A DNA stretch of 64,000 nucleotides. Origin: Chondrosia reniformis (taxonomy: Eukaryota > Porifera > Demospongiae > Chondrillida > Chondrillidae). The position numbers were made by a program, and so were the translations under genes. Each line of letters opens with the position of its first letter. Positions within the stretch are counted from its first letter, which is position 1. Shown here piece after piece: positions 22,019-33,694 of the stretch. The notes beneath the pieces are model-generated. The model worked only from the letters and a program-made list of their open reading frames with translations, did not search any database and was not told the DNA's origin. Location of the stretch: the NCBI GenBank assembly GCA_947172415.1, contig OX359201.1, positions 5,630,501-5,694,500 on the forward strand, in the 5' to 3' direction.

Positions 22019-22159
22019 AATCGAGGTGATTTGAAATGACACCTTGTAGCTTCTATATGCCTCCTGGTGCTTAACCCACTTTTTGGCTTAAGCACCAGCA
22101 AGCCTGATACTATTGGAAAATGCAATCGAGGTGACTTGAAATGACACCTTGTATCTTCT
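22019..22159. repeat. Direct repeat flanking the satellite edge
   Basis: A ~36-bp word, AATCGAGGTGATTTGAAATG followed by ACACCTTGTAGCTTCT, occurs at 22019 and again, with two changes, at 22125. The second copy runs straight into the first satellite monomer. Between them is a short hairpin, GGTGCTTAA / TTAAGCACC. This marks the transition from unique DNA to array. Confidence 0.75.
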
Positions 22160-22819
22160 GTACATTAAGGGTCGTCACTCCATCAAACAGTAATATGTGA
22201 AGCTAATACTTGATGTTAGCATTCACAGATATGTATGAATCATTTCCAAAGAGTTTTAGAAGTTTCAATTTTTGTTCATATTTGCCCTATATATCTCTCA
22301 CCATACATTAACTTTTTGTGGGAGATTTCAATGTACATTAAGGGTCGTAACTCCATCAAACAGTAAGATGTGAAGCTAATACTTGATGTCAGCATTCACA
22401 GACATGTATGAAACATTTCCATTCAGTTTTAGAAGTTTCAATTTTTGTTCATATTTGCCCTATCTCTCACCATACATTAACTTTGTGTTGGAGATTTTAA
22501 TGTACATTAAGGGTCGTCACTCCATCAAACAGTAATATGTGAAGCTAATACTTGATGTTAGCATTCACAGATATGTATGAATCATTTCCAAAGAGTTTTA
22601 GAAATTTCAATTTTTGTTCATATTTGCCCTATCTCTTCACCATACATTAACTTTGTATGGTAAATTTTAATGTACATTAAGGGTCGTAACTCCATCAAAC
22701 AGTAAGATGTGAAGCTAATACTTGATGTCAGCATTCACAGACATGTATGAAACATTTCCATTCAGTTTTAAAAGTTTCAAGTTTTGTTCATATTTGCCCT
22801 ATCTCTCACCATACATTAC
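22160..22819 (+). repeat. 169-bp satellite, subfamily A (first block)
   Basis: About four monomers. Landmarks of the A monomer in order: TTAATGTACATTAA (perfect 14-bp palindrome), GGGTCGTAACTCC, GATGTGAAGC, CAGCATTCACAGACATGTAT, TTTGTTCATATTTGCCCTA, CTCTCACCATACATTAACTT. This first block mixes TCGTCACTCC and TCGTAACTCC variants and ends at the palindromic junction with foldback copy 1. Confidence 0.95.
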
Positions 22820-24080
22820 GTACGTATGGTGAGAGATAAGGCAAATTAGAATAGATATCAAAATTTGCAAAACTCTATGAAAACCTTTCTTACATCTCTG
22901 TGAATACTGACATAGAGTTTCAGATTCAAATCTTTTCGTTTGGAAGAGTTACAGCACCATAATGTACATTAAATTTCTAATATACGACCTTTAATGGTGT
23001 AGCATTTATATCGTGCGATACTATTATGGAAATTATCGGCATACCAAGCTAAAATGATTTGACATGAATGGGACTACTAGAAACACGCAGGAACAGTCCA
23101 GAACGCAGCTATCAGACGGTCTTTATATAGAGGCAGGTAGCCATTATACTATTACAGCAATTGAGATTGAGTGTGGCTGGTTATACTAGTTTACCTTCAT
23201 ATCGGAACACCTCTCGCTAAAATCGTTTCTACATGGGACCAGAAAAGTAGTTCTCCTCCGCCAATCAAGACACTTACAGGATTCTATCCATTTTTCCCAG
23301 TTTCTAGATGAACCACAAATACTGGATATACCTTTAAAATGGCTTGGAACGATGCACTGATCCCGAATTAACTTGATATAATTTGACTACATTTTTCTCG
23401 CAAATACCCTATTCTTAAGTATGGAATAGCGCCAACCACAATCGTTTCCTTTTGAAATTTTGTTGTTTAAATAGAAGCGCAAAACCTTATAAAGTAGGCC
23501 TACCTGGACACATCTCTATGGTGGTTGCGGTTCCCATAGAGGTTGGTAGCGCTTAGACTCTGAAGCTGTCTCCTAATCGGTTGGTGCCATAGAGACGTGC
23601 TCACCAATAATCCGGATTTCGGGGGGGTTCCACGTAATGTGGGATTGGCATCTGATATCTTAGGATTCATATGAGTCGGCCATATCGAGAAGAACTGGTT
23701 CTTCTCACGCAAGTGACACCCAAAGCTCAACTCGGCAGAGCGTTACCACCGATCCCGGCCTCTGAGCGTCGTGGATGGTAGCGTTCGGTATGGTCCAACT
23801 TTTTTTCTTTGGAGTTTCGTTGGCCGTCGATCGGCAAAATTTCACTTTAACGACATCCATGTAATATATGTGGATAAATATTGCTTCAACAACAATCAAG
23901 TACTACACAGTGCATATCCATGTGTATAAGAAATCTTTGGAAGCGCTCTAGTTATTCGGATATACATATATTATAGTATCGCATTTGGTACCTACTCACG
24001 GTCGGCCATTTATAGTATTGTACAATTATCGTATATATAAATTTAATACACATTTATTGCTGTAACTCTTTCAAACACCA
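22820..24080. repeat. Foldback unit, copy 1
   Basis: Begins at the palindromic junction CTCTCACCATAC..GTATGGTGAGAG. First comes one inverted satellite monomer (to ~22970), then a second arm part up to TGCGATACTAT (23014-23024). Next is a GC-richer unique core of ~950 bp. The closing arm starts ATAGTATCGCA (23973-23983), and its complement matches the opening arm through ATATACGA, ATTAAATTT and GAGTTACAGCA before merging into direct A monomers. The core has a 20-bp near-palindrome GAGAAGAACTGGTTCTTCTC (23687). Two short overlapping minus-strand frames (23899-23705, 64 codons; 23730-23500, 76 codons) resemble nothing I know. Confidence 0.85.
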
Positions 24081-27000
24081 ACATATGAAGTTAATAATTG
24101 ATGTCAGCATTCACAGACATGTATGAATCATTTCCAGAGAGTTTTAGAAATTTCAATTTTTGTTCATATTTGCCCTATCTCTCACCATACATTAACTTTG
24201 TGTTGGAGATTTTAATGTACATTAAGGGTCGTCACTCCATCAAACAGTAATATGTGAAGCTAATACTTGATGTCAGCATTCACAGACATGTATGAATCAT
24301 TTCCAAAGAGTTTTAGAAATTTCAATTTTTGTTCATATTTGCCCTATCTCTCACCATACATTAACTTTGTAGAGCAGATTTTAATGTACATTAAGGGTCG
24401 TAACTCCATCAAGCAGCAAGATGTGAAGCCAATACTTGATGTCAGCATTCACAGACATGTTTGAAACATTTGCAAAGAGTTTTAGAAGTTTCAATTTTTG
24501 TTCATATTTGCCCTATCTCTCACCATACATTAACTTTGTGTTGGAGATTTTAATGTACATTAAGGGTCGTCACTTCATCAAACAGTAATATGTGAAGCTA
24601 ATACTTGATGTCAGCATTCACAGACATGTATGAATCATTTCCAAAGAGTTTTAGAAATTTCAATTTTTGTTCATATTTGCCCTATCTCTCACCATACATT
24701 AACTTTGTAGAGCAGATTTTAATGTACATTAAGGGTCGTAACTCCATCAAGCAGCAAGATGTGAAGCCAATACTTGATGTCAGCATTCACAGACATGTAT
24801 GAAACATTTCCAAAGAGTTTTAGAAGTTTCAATTTTTGTTCATATTTGCCCTATCTCTCACCATACATTAACTTTGTGTGGGAGATTTTAATGTACATTA
24901 AGGGTCGTAACTCCATCAATCAGCAAGATGTGAAGCCAATACTTGATGTCAGCATTCACAGACATGTATGAAACATTTGCAAAGAGGTTTAGAAATTTCA
25001 ATTTTTGTTCATATTTGCCCTATCTCTCACCATACATTAACTTTGTGTGGGAGATTTTAATGTACATTAAGGGTCGTAACTCCATCAATCAGCAAGATGT
25101 GAAGCCAATACTTGATGTCAGCATTCACAGACATGTATGAAACATTTGCAAAGAGTTTTAGAAATTTCAATTTTTGTTCATATTTGCCCTATCTCTCACC
25201 ATACATTAATTTTGTGTGGGAGATTTTAATTTACATTAAGGGTCGTAACTCCGTCAAACTGCAAGATGTGAAGCCAATACTTGATGTCAGCATTCACAGA
25301 CATGTATGAAACATTTGCAAAGAGTTTTAGAAGTTTCAATTTTTGTTCATATTTGCCCTATATATCTCTCACCATACATTAACTTTGTAGAGCAGATTTT
25401 AATGTACATTAAGGGTCGTAACTTCATCAAACAGCAAGATGTGAAGCTAATACTTGATGTTAGCATTCACAGACATGTATGAAACATTTCCAATGAGTTT
25501 TAAAAGTTTTAATTTTTGTTCATATTTGCCCTATATATCTCTCACCATACATTAACTTTGTGTGGGAGATTTTAATTTACATTAAGGGTCGTAACTCCGT
25601 CAAACAGCAAGATGTGAAGCCAATACTTGATGTTAGCATTCACAGACATGTATGAAACATTTCCAATGAGTTTTAAAAGTTTTAATGTTTGTTCATATTT
25701 GCCCTATATATCTCTCACCATACATTAACTTTGTAGAGCAGATTTTAATGTACATTAAGGGTCGTAACTTCATCAAACAGCAAGATGTGAAGCTAATACT
25801 TCATGTTAGCATTCACAGACATGTATGAAACATTTCCAATGAGTTTTAAAAGTTTTAATTTTTGTTCATATTTGCCCTATATATCTCTCACCATACATTA
25901 ACTTTGTGTGGGAGATTTTAATTTACACTAAGGGTCGTAACTCCGTCAAACAGCAAGATGTGAAGCCAATACTTGATGTTAGCATTCACAGACATGTATG
26001 AAACATTTCCAATGAGTTTTAAAAGTTTTAATGTTTGTTCATATTTGCCCTATATATCTCTCACCATACATTAACTTTGTGTGGGAGATTTTAATTTACA
26101 CTAAGGGTCGTAACTCCGTCAAACAGCAAGATGTGAAGCCAATACTTGATGTTAGCATTCACAGACATGTATGAAACATTTCCAATGAGTTTTAAAAGTT
26201 TTAATGTTTGTTCATATTTGCCCTATATATCTCTCACCATACATTAACTTTGTAGAGCAGATTTTAATGTACATTAAGGGTCGTAACTTCATCAAACAGC
26301 AAGATGTGAAGCTAATACTTCATGTTAGCATTCACAGACATGTATGAAACATTTCCAATGAGTTTTAAAAGTTTTAATTTTTGTTCATATTTGCCCTATA
26401 TATCTCTCACCATACATTAACTTTGTAGAGCAGATTTTAATGTACATTAAGGGTCGTAACTTCATCAAACAGCAAGATGTGAAGCTAATACTTCATGTTA
26501 GCATTCACAGACATGTATGAAACATTTCCAATGAGTTTTAAAAGTTTTAATTTTTGTTCATATTTGCCCTATATATCTCTCACCATACATTAACTTTGTG
26601 TGGGAGATTTTAATTTACATTAAGGGTCGTAACTTCGTCAAACAGCAAGATGTGAAGCCAATACTTGATGTTAGCATTCACAGACATGTATGAAACATTT
26701 CCAATGAGTTTTAAAAGTTTTAATGTTTGTTCATATTTGCCCTATATATCTCTCACCATACATTAACTTTGTAGAGCAGATTTTAATGTACATTAAGGGT
26801 CGTAACTTCATCAAACAGCAAGATGTGAAGCTAATACTTGATGTTAGCATTCACAGACATGTATGAAACATTTCCAATGAGTTTTAAAAGTTTTAATTTT
26901 TGTTCATATTTGCCCTATATATCTCTTCACCATACATTAATTTTGTATGGTAGATTTTAAAGTACATTAAGGGTCGTAACCCCAACAAACAGCAATTGCA

Positions 27001-28629
27001 AGATGTGAAGCTAATACTTGATGTCAGCATTGACAGACATTTATGTAACATTTCTAGAGAGTTTTAAAAGTATCTTTTATTTTCATATTTGCCTTATATA
27101 TCTCTCCCCATACATTAACTTTTTGTGGGAGATTTCAATGTACATTAAGGGTCGTAACTCCATCAAACAGTAAGATGTGAAGCTAATACTTGATGTCAGC
27201 ATTCACAGACATGTATGAAAGAGTTTTAGAAGTTTCAATTTTTGTTCATATTTGCCCTATCTCTCACCATATATTAACTTTGTGTTGGAGATTTTAATGT
27301 ACATTAAGGGTCGTCACTCCATCAAACAGTAATATGTGAAGCTAATACTTGATGTCAGCATTCACAGACATGTATGAATCATTTCCAAAGAGTTTTAGAA
27401 ATTTCAATTTTTGTTCATATTTGCCCTATCTCTCACCATACATTAATTTTGTATGGTAGATTTTAAAGTACATTAAGGGTCGTAACTCCAACAAACAGCA
27501 AGATGTGAAGCGAATACTTGATTTCAGCATTCACAGACATTTATGAAACATTTCCAAAGAGTTTTAGAAGTTTCAATTTTTGTTCATATTTGCCCTATAT
27601 ATCTCTCACCATATATTAACTTTGTAGAGCAGATTTTAATGTACATTAAGGGTCGTAACTTCATCAAGCAGCAAGATGTGAAGCTAATACTTGATGTTAG
27701 CATTCACAGACATGTATGAAAGAGTTTTAGAAGTTTCAATTTTTGTTCATATTTGCCCTATCTCTCACCATATATTAACTTTGTGTTGGAGATTTTAATG
27801 TACATTAAGGGTCGTCACTCCATCAAACAGTAATATGTGAAGCTAATACTTGATGTCAGCATTCACAGACATGTATGAATCATTTCCAAAGAGTTTTAGA
27901 AATTTCAATTTTTCTTCATATTTGCCCTATCTCTCACCATACATTAATTTTGTATGGTAGATTTTAAAGTACATTAAGGGTCGTAACTCCAACGAACAGC
28001 AAGATGAGAAGCGAATACTTGATTTCAGCATTCACAGACATTTATGAAACATTTCCAAAGAGTTTTAGAAGTTTCAATTTTTGTTCATATTTGCCCTATA
28101 TATCTCTCACCATATATTAACTTTGTAGAGCAGATTTTAATGTACATTAAGGGTCGTAACTTCATCAAGCAGCAAGATGTGAAGCTAATACTTGATGTTA
28201 GCATTCACAGACATGTATGAAACATTTCCAAAGAGTTTTAAAAGTTTTAATTTTTGTTCATATTTGCCCTATCTCTCACCATACATTAACTTTGTATGGT
28301 AGATTTTAATGTACATTAAGGGTCGTAACTCCAACAAACAGCAAGATGTGAAGCTAATACTTGATGTCAGTATTGACAGACATTTATGTAACATTTCTAG
28401 AGAGTTTTAAAAGTATCATTTTTTTCATATTTGCCTTATATATCTCTCACCATACATTAACTTTTTGTGGGAGATTTCAATGTACATTAAGGGTCGTAAC
28501 TCCATCAAACAGTAAGATGTGAAGCTAATACTTGATGTCAGCATTCACAGACATGTATGAAACATTTCCATTCAGTTTTAGAAGTTTCAAGTTTTGTTCA
28601 TATTTGCCCTATCTCTCACCATACATTAC
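24081..28629 (+). repeat. 169-bp satellite, subfamily A, with dimeric variants
   Basis: About 27 monomers. From ~25380 to ~26940 two variants alternate irregularly: a TAGAGCAGATT type with ACTTCATC and a GTGTGGGAGATT type with ACTCCGTC, giving ~340-350 bp dimers. These monomers carry CCAATGAGTTTTAAAAG and an extra TATA in CCCTATATATCTC. From ~27217 a deletion variant (ATGAAAGAG, lacking ~14 bp) recurs about 500 bp later, marking a ~3-monomer repeat. Confidence 0.95.
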
Positions 28630-29890
28630 GTACGTATGGTGAGAGATAAGGCAAATTAGAATAGATATCAAAATTTGCAAAACTCTATGAAAACCTTTCT
28701 TACATCTCTGTGAATACTGACATAGAGTTTCAGATTCAAATCTTTTCGTTTGGAAGAGTTACAGCACCATAATGTACATTAAATTTCTAATATACGACCT
28801 TTAATGGTGTAGCATTTATATCGTGCGATACTATTATGGAAATTATCGGCATACCAAGCTAAAATGATTTGACATGAATGGGACTACTAGAAACACGCAG
28901 GAACAGTCCAGAACGCAGCTATCAGACGGTCTTTATATAGAGGCAGGTAGCCATTATACTATTACAGCAATTGAGATTGAGTGTGGCTGGTTATACTAGT
29001 TTACCTTCATATCGGAACACCTCTCGCTAAAATCGTTTCTACATGGGACCAGAAAAGTAGTTCTCCTCCGCCAATCAAGACACTTACAGGATTCTATCCA
29101 TTTTTCCCAGTTTCTAGATGAACCACAAATACTGGATATACCTTTAAAATGGCTTGGAACGATGCACTGATCCCGAATTAACTTGATATAATTTGACTAC
29201 ATTTTTCTCGCAAATACCCTATTCTTAAGTATGGAATAGCGCCAACCACAATCGTTTCCTTTTGAAATTTTGTTGTTTAAATAGAAGCGCAAAACCTTAT
29301 AAAGTAGGCCTACCTGGACACATCTCTATGGTGGTTGCGGTTCCCATAGAGGTTGGTAGCGCTTAGACTCTGAAGCTGTCTCCTAATCGGTTGGTGCCAT
29401 AGAGACGTGCTCACCAATAATCCGGATTTCGGGGGGGTTCCACGTAATGTGGGATTGGCATCTGATATCTTAGGATTCATATGAGTCGGCCATATCGAGA
29501 AGAACTGGTTCTTCTCACGCAAGTGACACCCAAAGCTCAACTCGGCAGAGCGTTACCACCGATCCCGGCCTCTGAGCGTCGTGGATGGTAGCGTTCGGTA
29601 TGGTCCAACTTTTTTTCTTTGGAGTTTCGTTGGCCGTCGATCGGCAAAATTTCACTTTAACGACATCCATGTAATATATGTGGATAAATATTGCTTCAAC
29701 AACAATCAAGTACTACACAGTGCATATCCATGTGTATAAGAAATCTTTGGAAGCGCTCTAGTTATTCGGATATACATATATTATAGTATCGCATTTGGTA
29801 CCTACTCACGGTCGGCCATTTATAGTATTGTACAATTATCGTATATATAAATTTAATACACATTTATTGCTGTAACTCTTTCAAACACCA
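28630..29890. repeat. Foldback unit, copy 2
   Basis: Same length (1261 bp) and, by eye, the same sequence as copy 1, exactly 5810 bp downstream. The near identity includes all single-base landmarks I compared, so copies 1 and 2 are a very recent duplication or conversion pair. Confidence 0.88.
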
Positions 29891-30679
29891 ACATATGAAG
29901 TTAATAATTGATGTCAGCATTCACAGACATGTATGAATCATTTCCAGAGAGTTTTAGAAATTTCAATTTTTGTTCATATTTGCCCTATCTCTCACCATAC
30001 ATTAACTTTGTGTTGGAGATTTTAATGTACATTAAGGGTCGTCACTCCATCAAACAGTAATATGTGAAGCTAATACTTGATGTCAGCATTCACAGACATG
30101 TATGAATCATTTCCAGAGAGTTTTAGAAATTTCAATTTTTGTTCATATTTGCCCTATCTCTCACCATACATTAACTTTGTAGAGCAGATTTTAATGTACA
30201 TTAAGGGTCGTAACTCCATCAAGCAGCAAGATGTGAAGCCAATACTTGATGTCAGCATTCACAGACATGTATGAAACATTTGCAAAGAGTTTTAGAAGTT
30301 TCAATTTTTGTTCATATTTGCCCTATCTCTCACCATACATTAACTTTGTGTTGGAGATTTTAATGTACATTAAGGGTCGTCACTCCATCAAACAGTAATA
30401 TGTGAAGCTAATACTTGATGTCAGCATTCACAGACATGTATGAATCATTTCCAAAGAGTTTTAGAAATTTCAATTTTTGTTCATATTTGCCCTATCTCTC
30501 ACCATACATTAACTTTGTGTTGGAGATTTTAATGTACATTAAGGGTCGTCACTCCATCAAACAGTAATATGTGAAGCTAATACCTGGTGTCAGCATTCAC
30601 AGACATGTATGAAACATTTGCAAAGAGTTTTAGAAATTTCAATTTTTGTTCATATTTGCCCTATCTCTCACATACATTA
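29891..30679 (+). repeat. 169-bp satellite, subfamily A
   Basis: Between four and five monomers between foldback copies 2 and 3. The first few repeat those right of copy 1 almost exactly. The last monomer lacks CC before the junction (TCTCACATACATTAC), so the palindrome leading into copy 3 is shortened. Confidence 0.95.
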
Positions 30680-31942
30680 CTTATGGTGAGAGATAAGGCA
30701 AATTAGAATAGATATCAAAATTTGCAAATTTAAACTCTATGAAAACTTTTCTTTCATCTCTGTGAATACTGACATAGAGTTTCAGATTCAAACCTTTTCG
30801 TTTGGAAGAGTTACAGCACCATAATGTACATTAAATTTCTAATATACGACCTTTAATGGTGTAGCATTTATATCGTGCGATACTATTATGGAAATTATCG
30901 GCATACCAAGCTAAAATGATTTGACATGAATGGGACTACTAGAAACACGCAGAAACAGTCCAGAACGTAGCTATCTGAAGGCCTTTATATAGAGGCAGGT
31001 AGCCATTATACTATTACAGCAATTGAGATTGAGTGTGGCTGGTTATACTAGTTTACCTTCATATCGGAACACCTCTCGCTAAAATCGTTTCTACATGGGA
31101 CCAGAAAAGTAGTTCTCCTCCGCCAATCAAGACACTTACAGGATTCTATCCATTTTTCCCAGTTTCTAGATGAACCACAAATACTGGATATACCTTTAAA
31201 ATGGCTTGGAACGATGCACTGATCCCGAATTAACTTGATATAATTTGACTACATTTTTCTCGCAAATACCCTATTCTTAAGTATGGAATAGCGCCAACCA
31301 CAATCGTTTCCTTTTGAAATTTTGTTGTTTAAATAGAAGCGCAAAACCTTATAAAGTAGGCCTACCTGGACACATCTCTATGGTGGTTGCGGTTCCCATA
31401 GAGGTTGGTAGCGCTTAGACTCTGAAGCTGTCTCCTAATCGGTTGGTGCCATAGAGACGTGCTCACCAATAATCCGGATTTCGGGGGGGTTCCACGTAAT
31501 GTGGGATTGGCATCTGATATCTTAGGATTCATATGAGTCGGCCATATCGAGAAGAACTGGTTCTTCTCACGCAAGTGACACCCAAAGCTCAACTCGGCAG
31601 AGCGTTACCACCGATCCCGGCCTCTGAGCGTCGTGGATGGTAGCGTTCGGTATGGTCCAACTTTTTTTCTTTGGAGTTTCGTTGGCCGTCGATCGGCACA
31701 ATTTCACTTTAACGACATCCATATAATGTATGTGGATAAATACTGCTTCAACAACAATCAAGTACTATACAGTGCATATCCATGTGTATAAGAAATCTTT
31801 GGAAGCGCTCTAGTTATTCGGATATACATATATTATAGTATCGCATTTGGTACCTACTCACGGTCGGCCATTTATAGTATTGTACAATTATCGTATATAT
31901 AAATTTAATACACATTTATTGCTGTAACTCTTTCAAACACCA
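30680..31942. repeat. Foldback unit, copy 3 (divergent)
   Basis: Same structure as copy 1, but the junction is TTACTTATGGTG instead of TTACGTACGTATGGTG. It carries AAATTTAAACTC in the left arm and CTGAAGGCCTTTATATAG in place of CAGACGGTCTTTATATAG; copy 7 shares that last variant. The 64-codon minus-strand frame differs at three residues, all others being conserved. Confidence 0.85.
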
Positions 31943-33694
31943 ACATATGAAGTTAATAATTGATGTCAGCATTCACAGACATGTATGAAACATTTGCAAA
32001 GAGTTTTAGAAATTTCAATTTTTGTTCATATTTGCCCTATCTCTCACCATACATTCTTTGTGTTGGAGATTTTAATGTACATTAAAGGTCGTAACTCCAT
32101 CAAACAGCAAGATGTGAAGCCAATACTTGATGTCAGCATTCACAGACATGTATGAATCATTTCCAAAGAGTTTTAGAAATTTCAATTTTTGTTCATATTT
32201 GCCCTATCTCTCACCATGCATTAACTTTGTGTTGGAGATTTTAATGTACATTAAGGGTCGTAACTCCATCAATCAGCAAGATGTGAAGCCAATACTTGAT
32301 GTCAGCATTCACAGACATGTATGAAACATTTGCAAAGAGTTTTAGAAGTTTCAATTTTTGTTCATATTTGCCCTATCTCTCACCATACATTAACTTTTTG
32401 TTGGAGATTTTAATGTACATTAAAGGTCGTAACTCCATCAAACAGCAAGATGTGAAGCCAATACTTGATGTCAGCATTCACAGACATGTATGAATCATTT
32501 CCAAAGAGTTTTAGAAATTTCAATTTTTGTTCATATTTGCCCTATCTCTCACCATACATTAACTTTGTGTTGGAGATTTTAATGTACATTAAGGGTCGTA
32601 ACTCCATCAATCAGCAAGATGTGAAGCCAATACTTGATGTCAGCATTCACAGACATGTATGAAACATTTGCAAAGAGTTTTAGAAGTTTCAATTTTTGTT
32701 CATATTTGCCCTATCTCTCACCATACATTAACTTTGCGTTGGAGATTTTAATGTACATTAAGGGTCGTAACTCCATCAAACAGCAAGATGTGAAGCCAAT
32801 ACTTGATGTCAGCATTCACAGACATTTATGTAACATGTCCAAAGAGTTTTAAAAGTTTCAAGTTTTATTCATATATGCCCTATCACTCATCATACATTAA
32901 CTTTGTGTTGGAGAATTTAATGTACATTAAGGGTCGTAACTCATTCAAACAGTAAGATGTGAAGCTAATACTTGATGTCAGCATTCACAGACATGTATAA
33001 CACATTTGCAAAGAGTTTTAGAAATTTCAATTTTTGTTCATATTTGCCCCATCTCTCACCATACATTAACTTTGTGTTGTAGATTTTAATGTACATTAAG
33101 GGTCGTAACTCCGTCAATCAGTAAAATGTGAAGCTAATATTTGATGTCAGTATTCACAGACATTTATGTAACATGTCCAAAGAGTTTTAGAAGTTTCAAT
33201 TTTTGTTCATATTTGCCCTATCTCTCACCACACATTAACTTTGTAGGGCAGATTTTATTGTACAATAAGGGTCGTAACTCCAACAAACAGCAAGATGTGA
33301 AGCTAATACTTGATGTCAGTTTTCATAGACATGTATAAAACATTTCCAAGGAGTTTTAGAAGTTTTAATTTTTGTTCATAATTGCCCTATCTCTCACCAT
33401 ACATTAATTTTGTATGGTAGATTTTAAAGTACATTAAGGATCGTAACTCCAACAAACAGCAAGATGTGAAGCGAAAACTTGATTTCAGCATTCACAGACA
33501 TTTATGAAACATTTCCAAAGAGTTTTAGAAGTTTCAATTTTTGTTCATATTTGCCCTATATATCTCTCACCATACATTAACTTTGTAGAGCAGATTTTAA
33601 TGTACATTAAGGGTCGTAACTTAATCAAACAGCAAGATGTGAAACTAATACTTGATGTTAGCATTCACAGACATGTATGAAACATTTCCAATGA
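31943..33694 (+). repeat. 169-bp satellite, subfamily A, up to inversion point
   Basis: About ten monomers. Divergent members (TTATTCATATATGCCC; CATTTATGTAACATGTCC) appear near 32820-33160. The block stops inside a monomer at CCAATGAGT (33688-33696), where the sequence switches to the inverted B family. Confidence 0.95.

Noticed and set aside
23500-23900. tRNA, 5S rRNA or snRNA gene in the foldback core
   Set aside because: I looked for box A/B words, the 5S internal control region and a U1-like 5' end; only weak partial matches exist and no fold fits.
23014-23983. Separate MITE bounded by TGCGATACTAT / ATAGTATCGCA
   Set aside because: The arms do not stop at these words: similarity continues outward into satellite, and no target duplication flanks them, so they are inner parts of the larger foldback arms.
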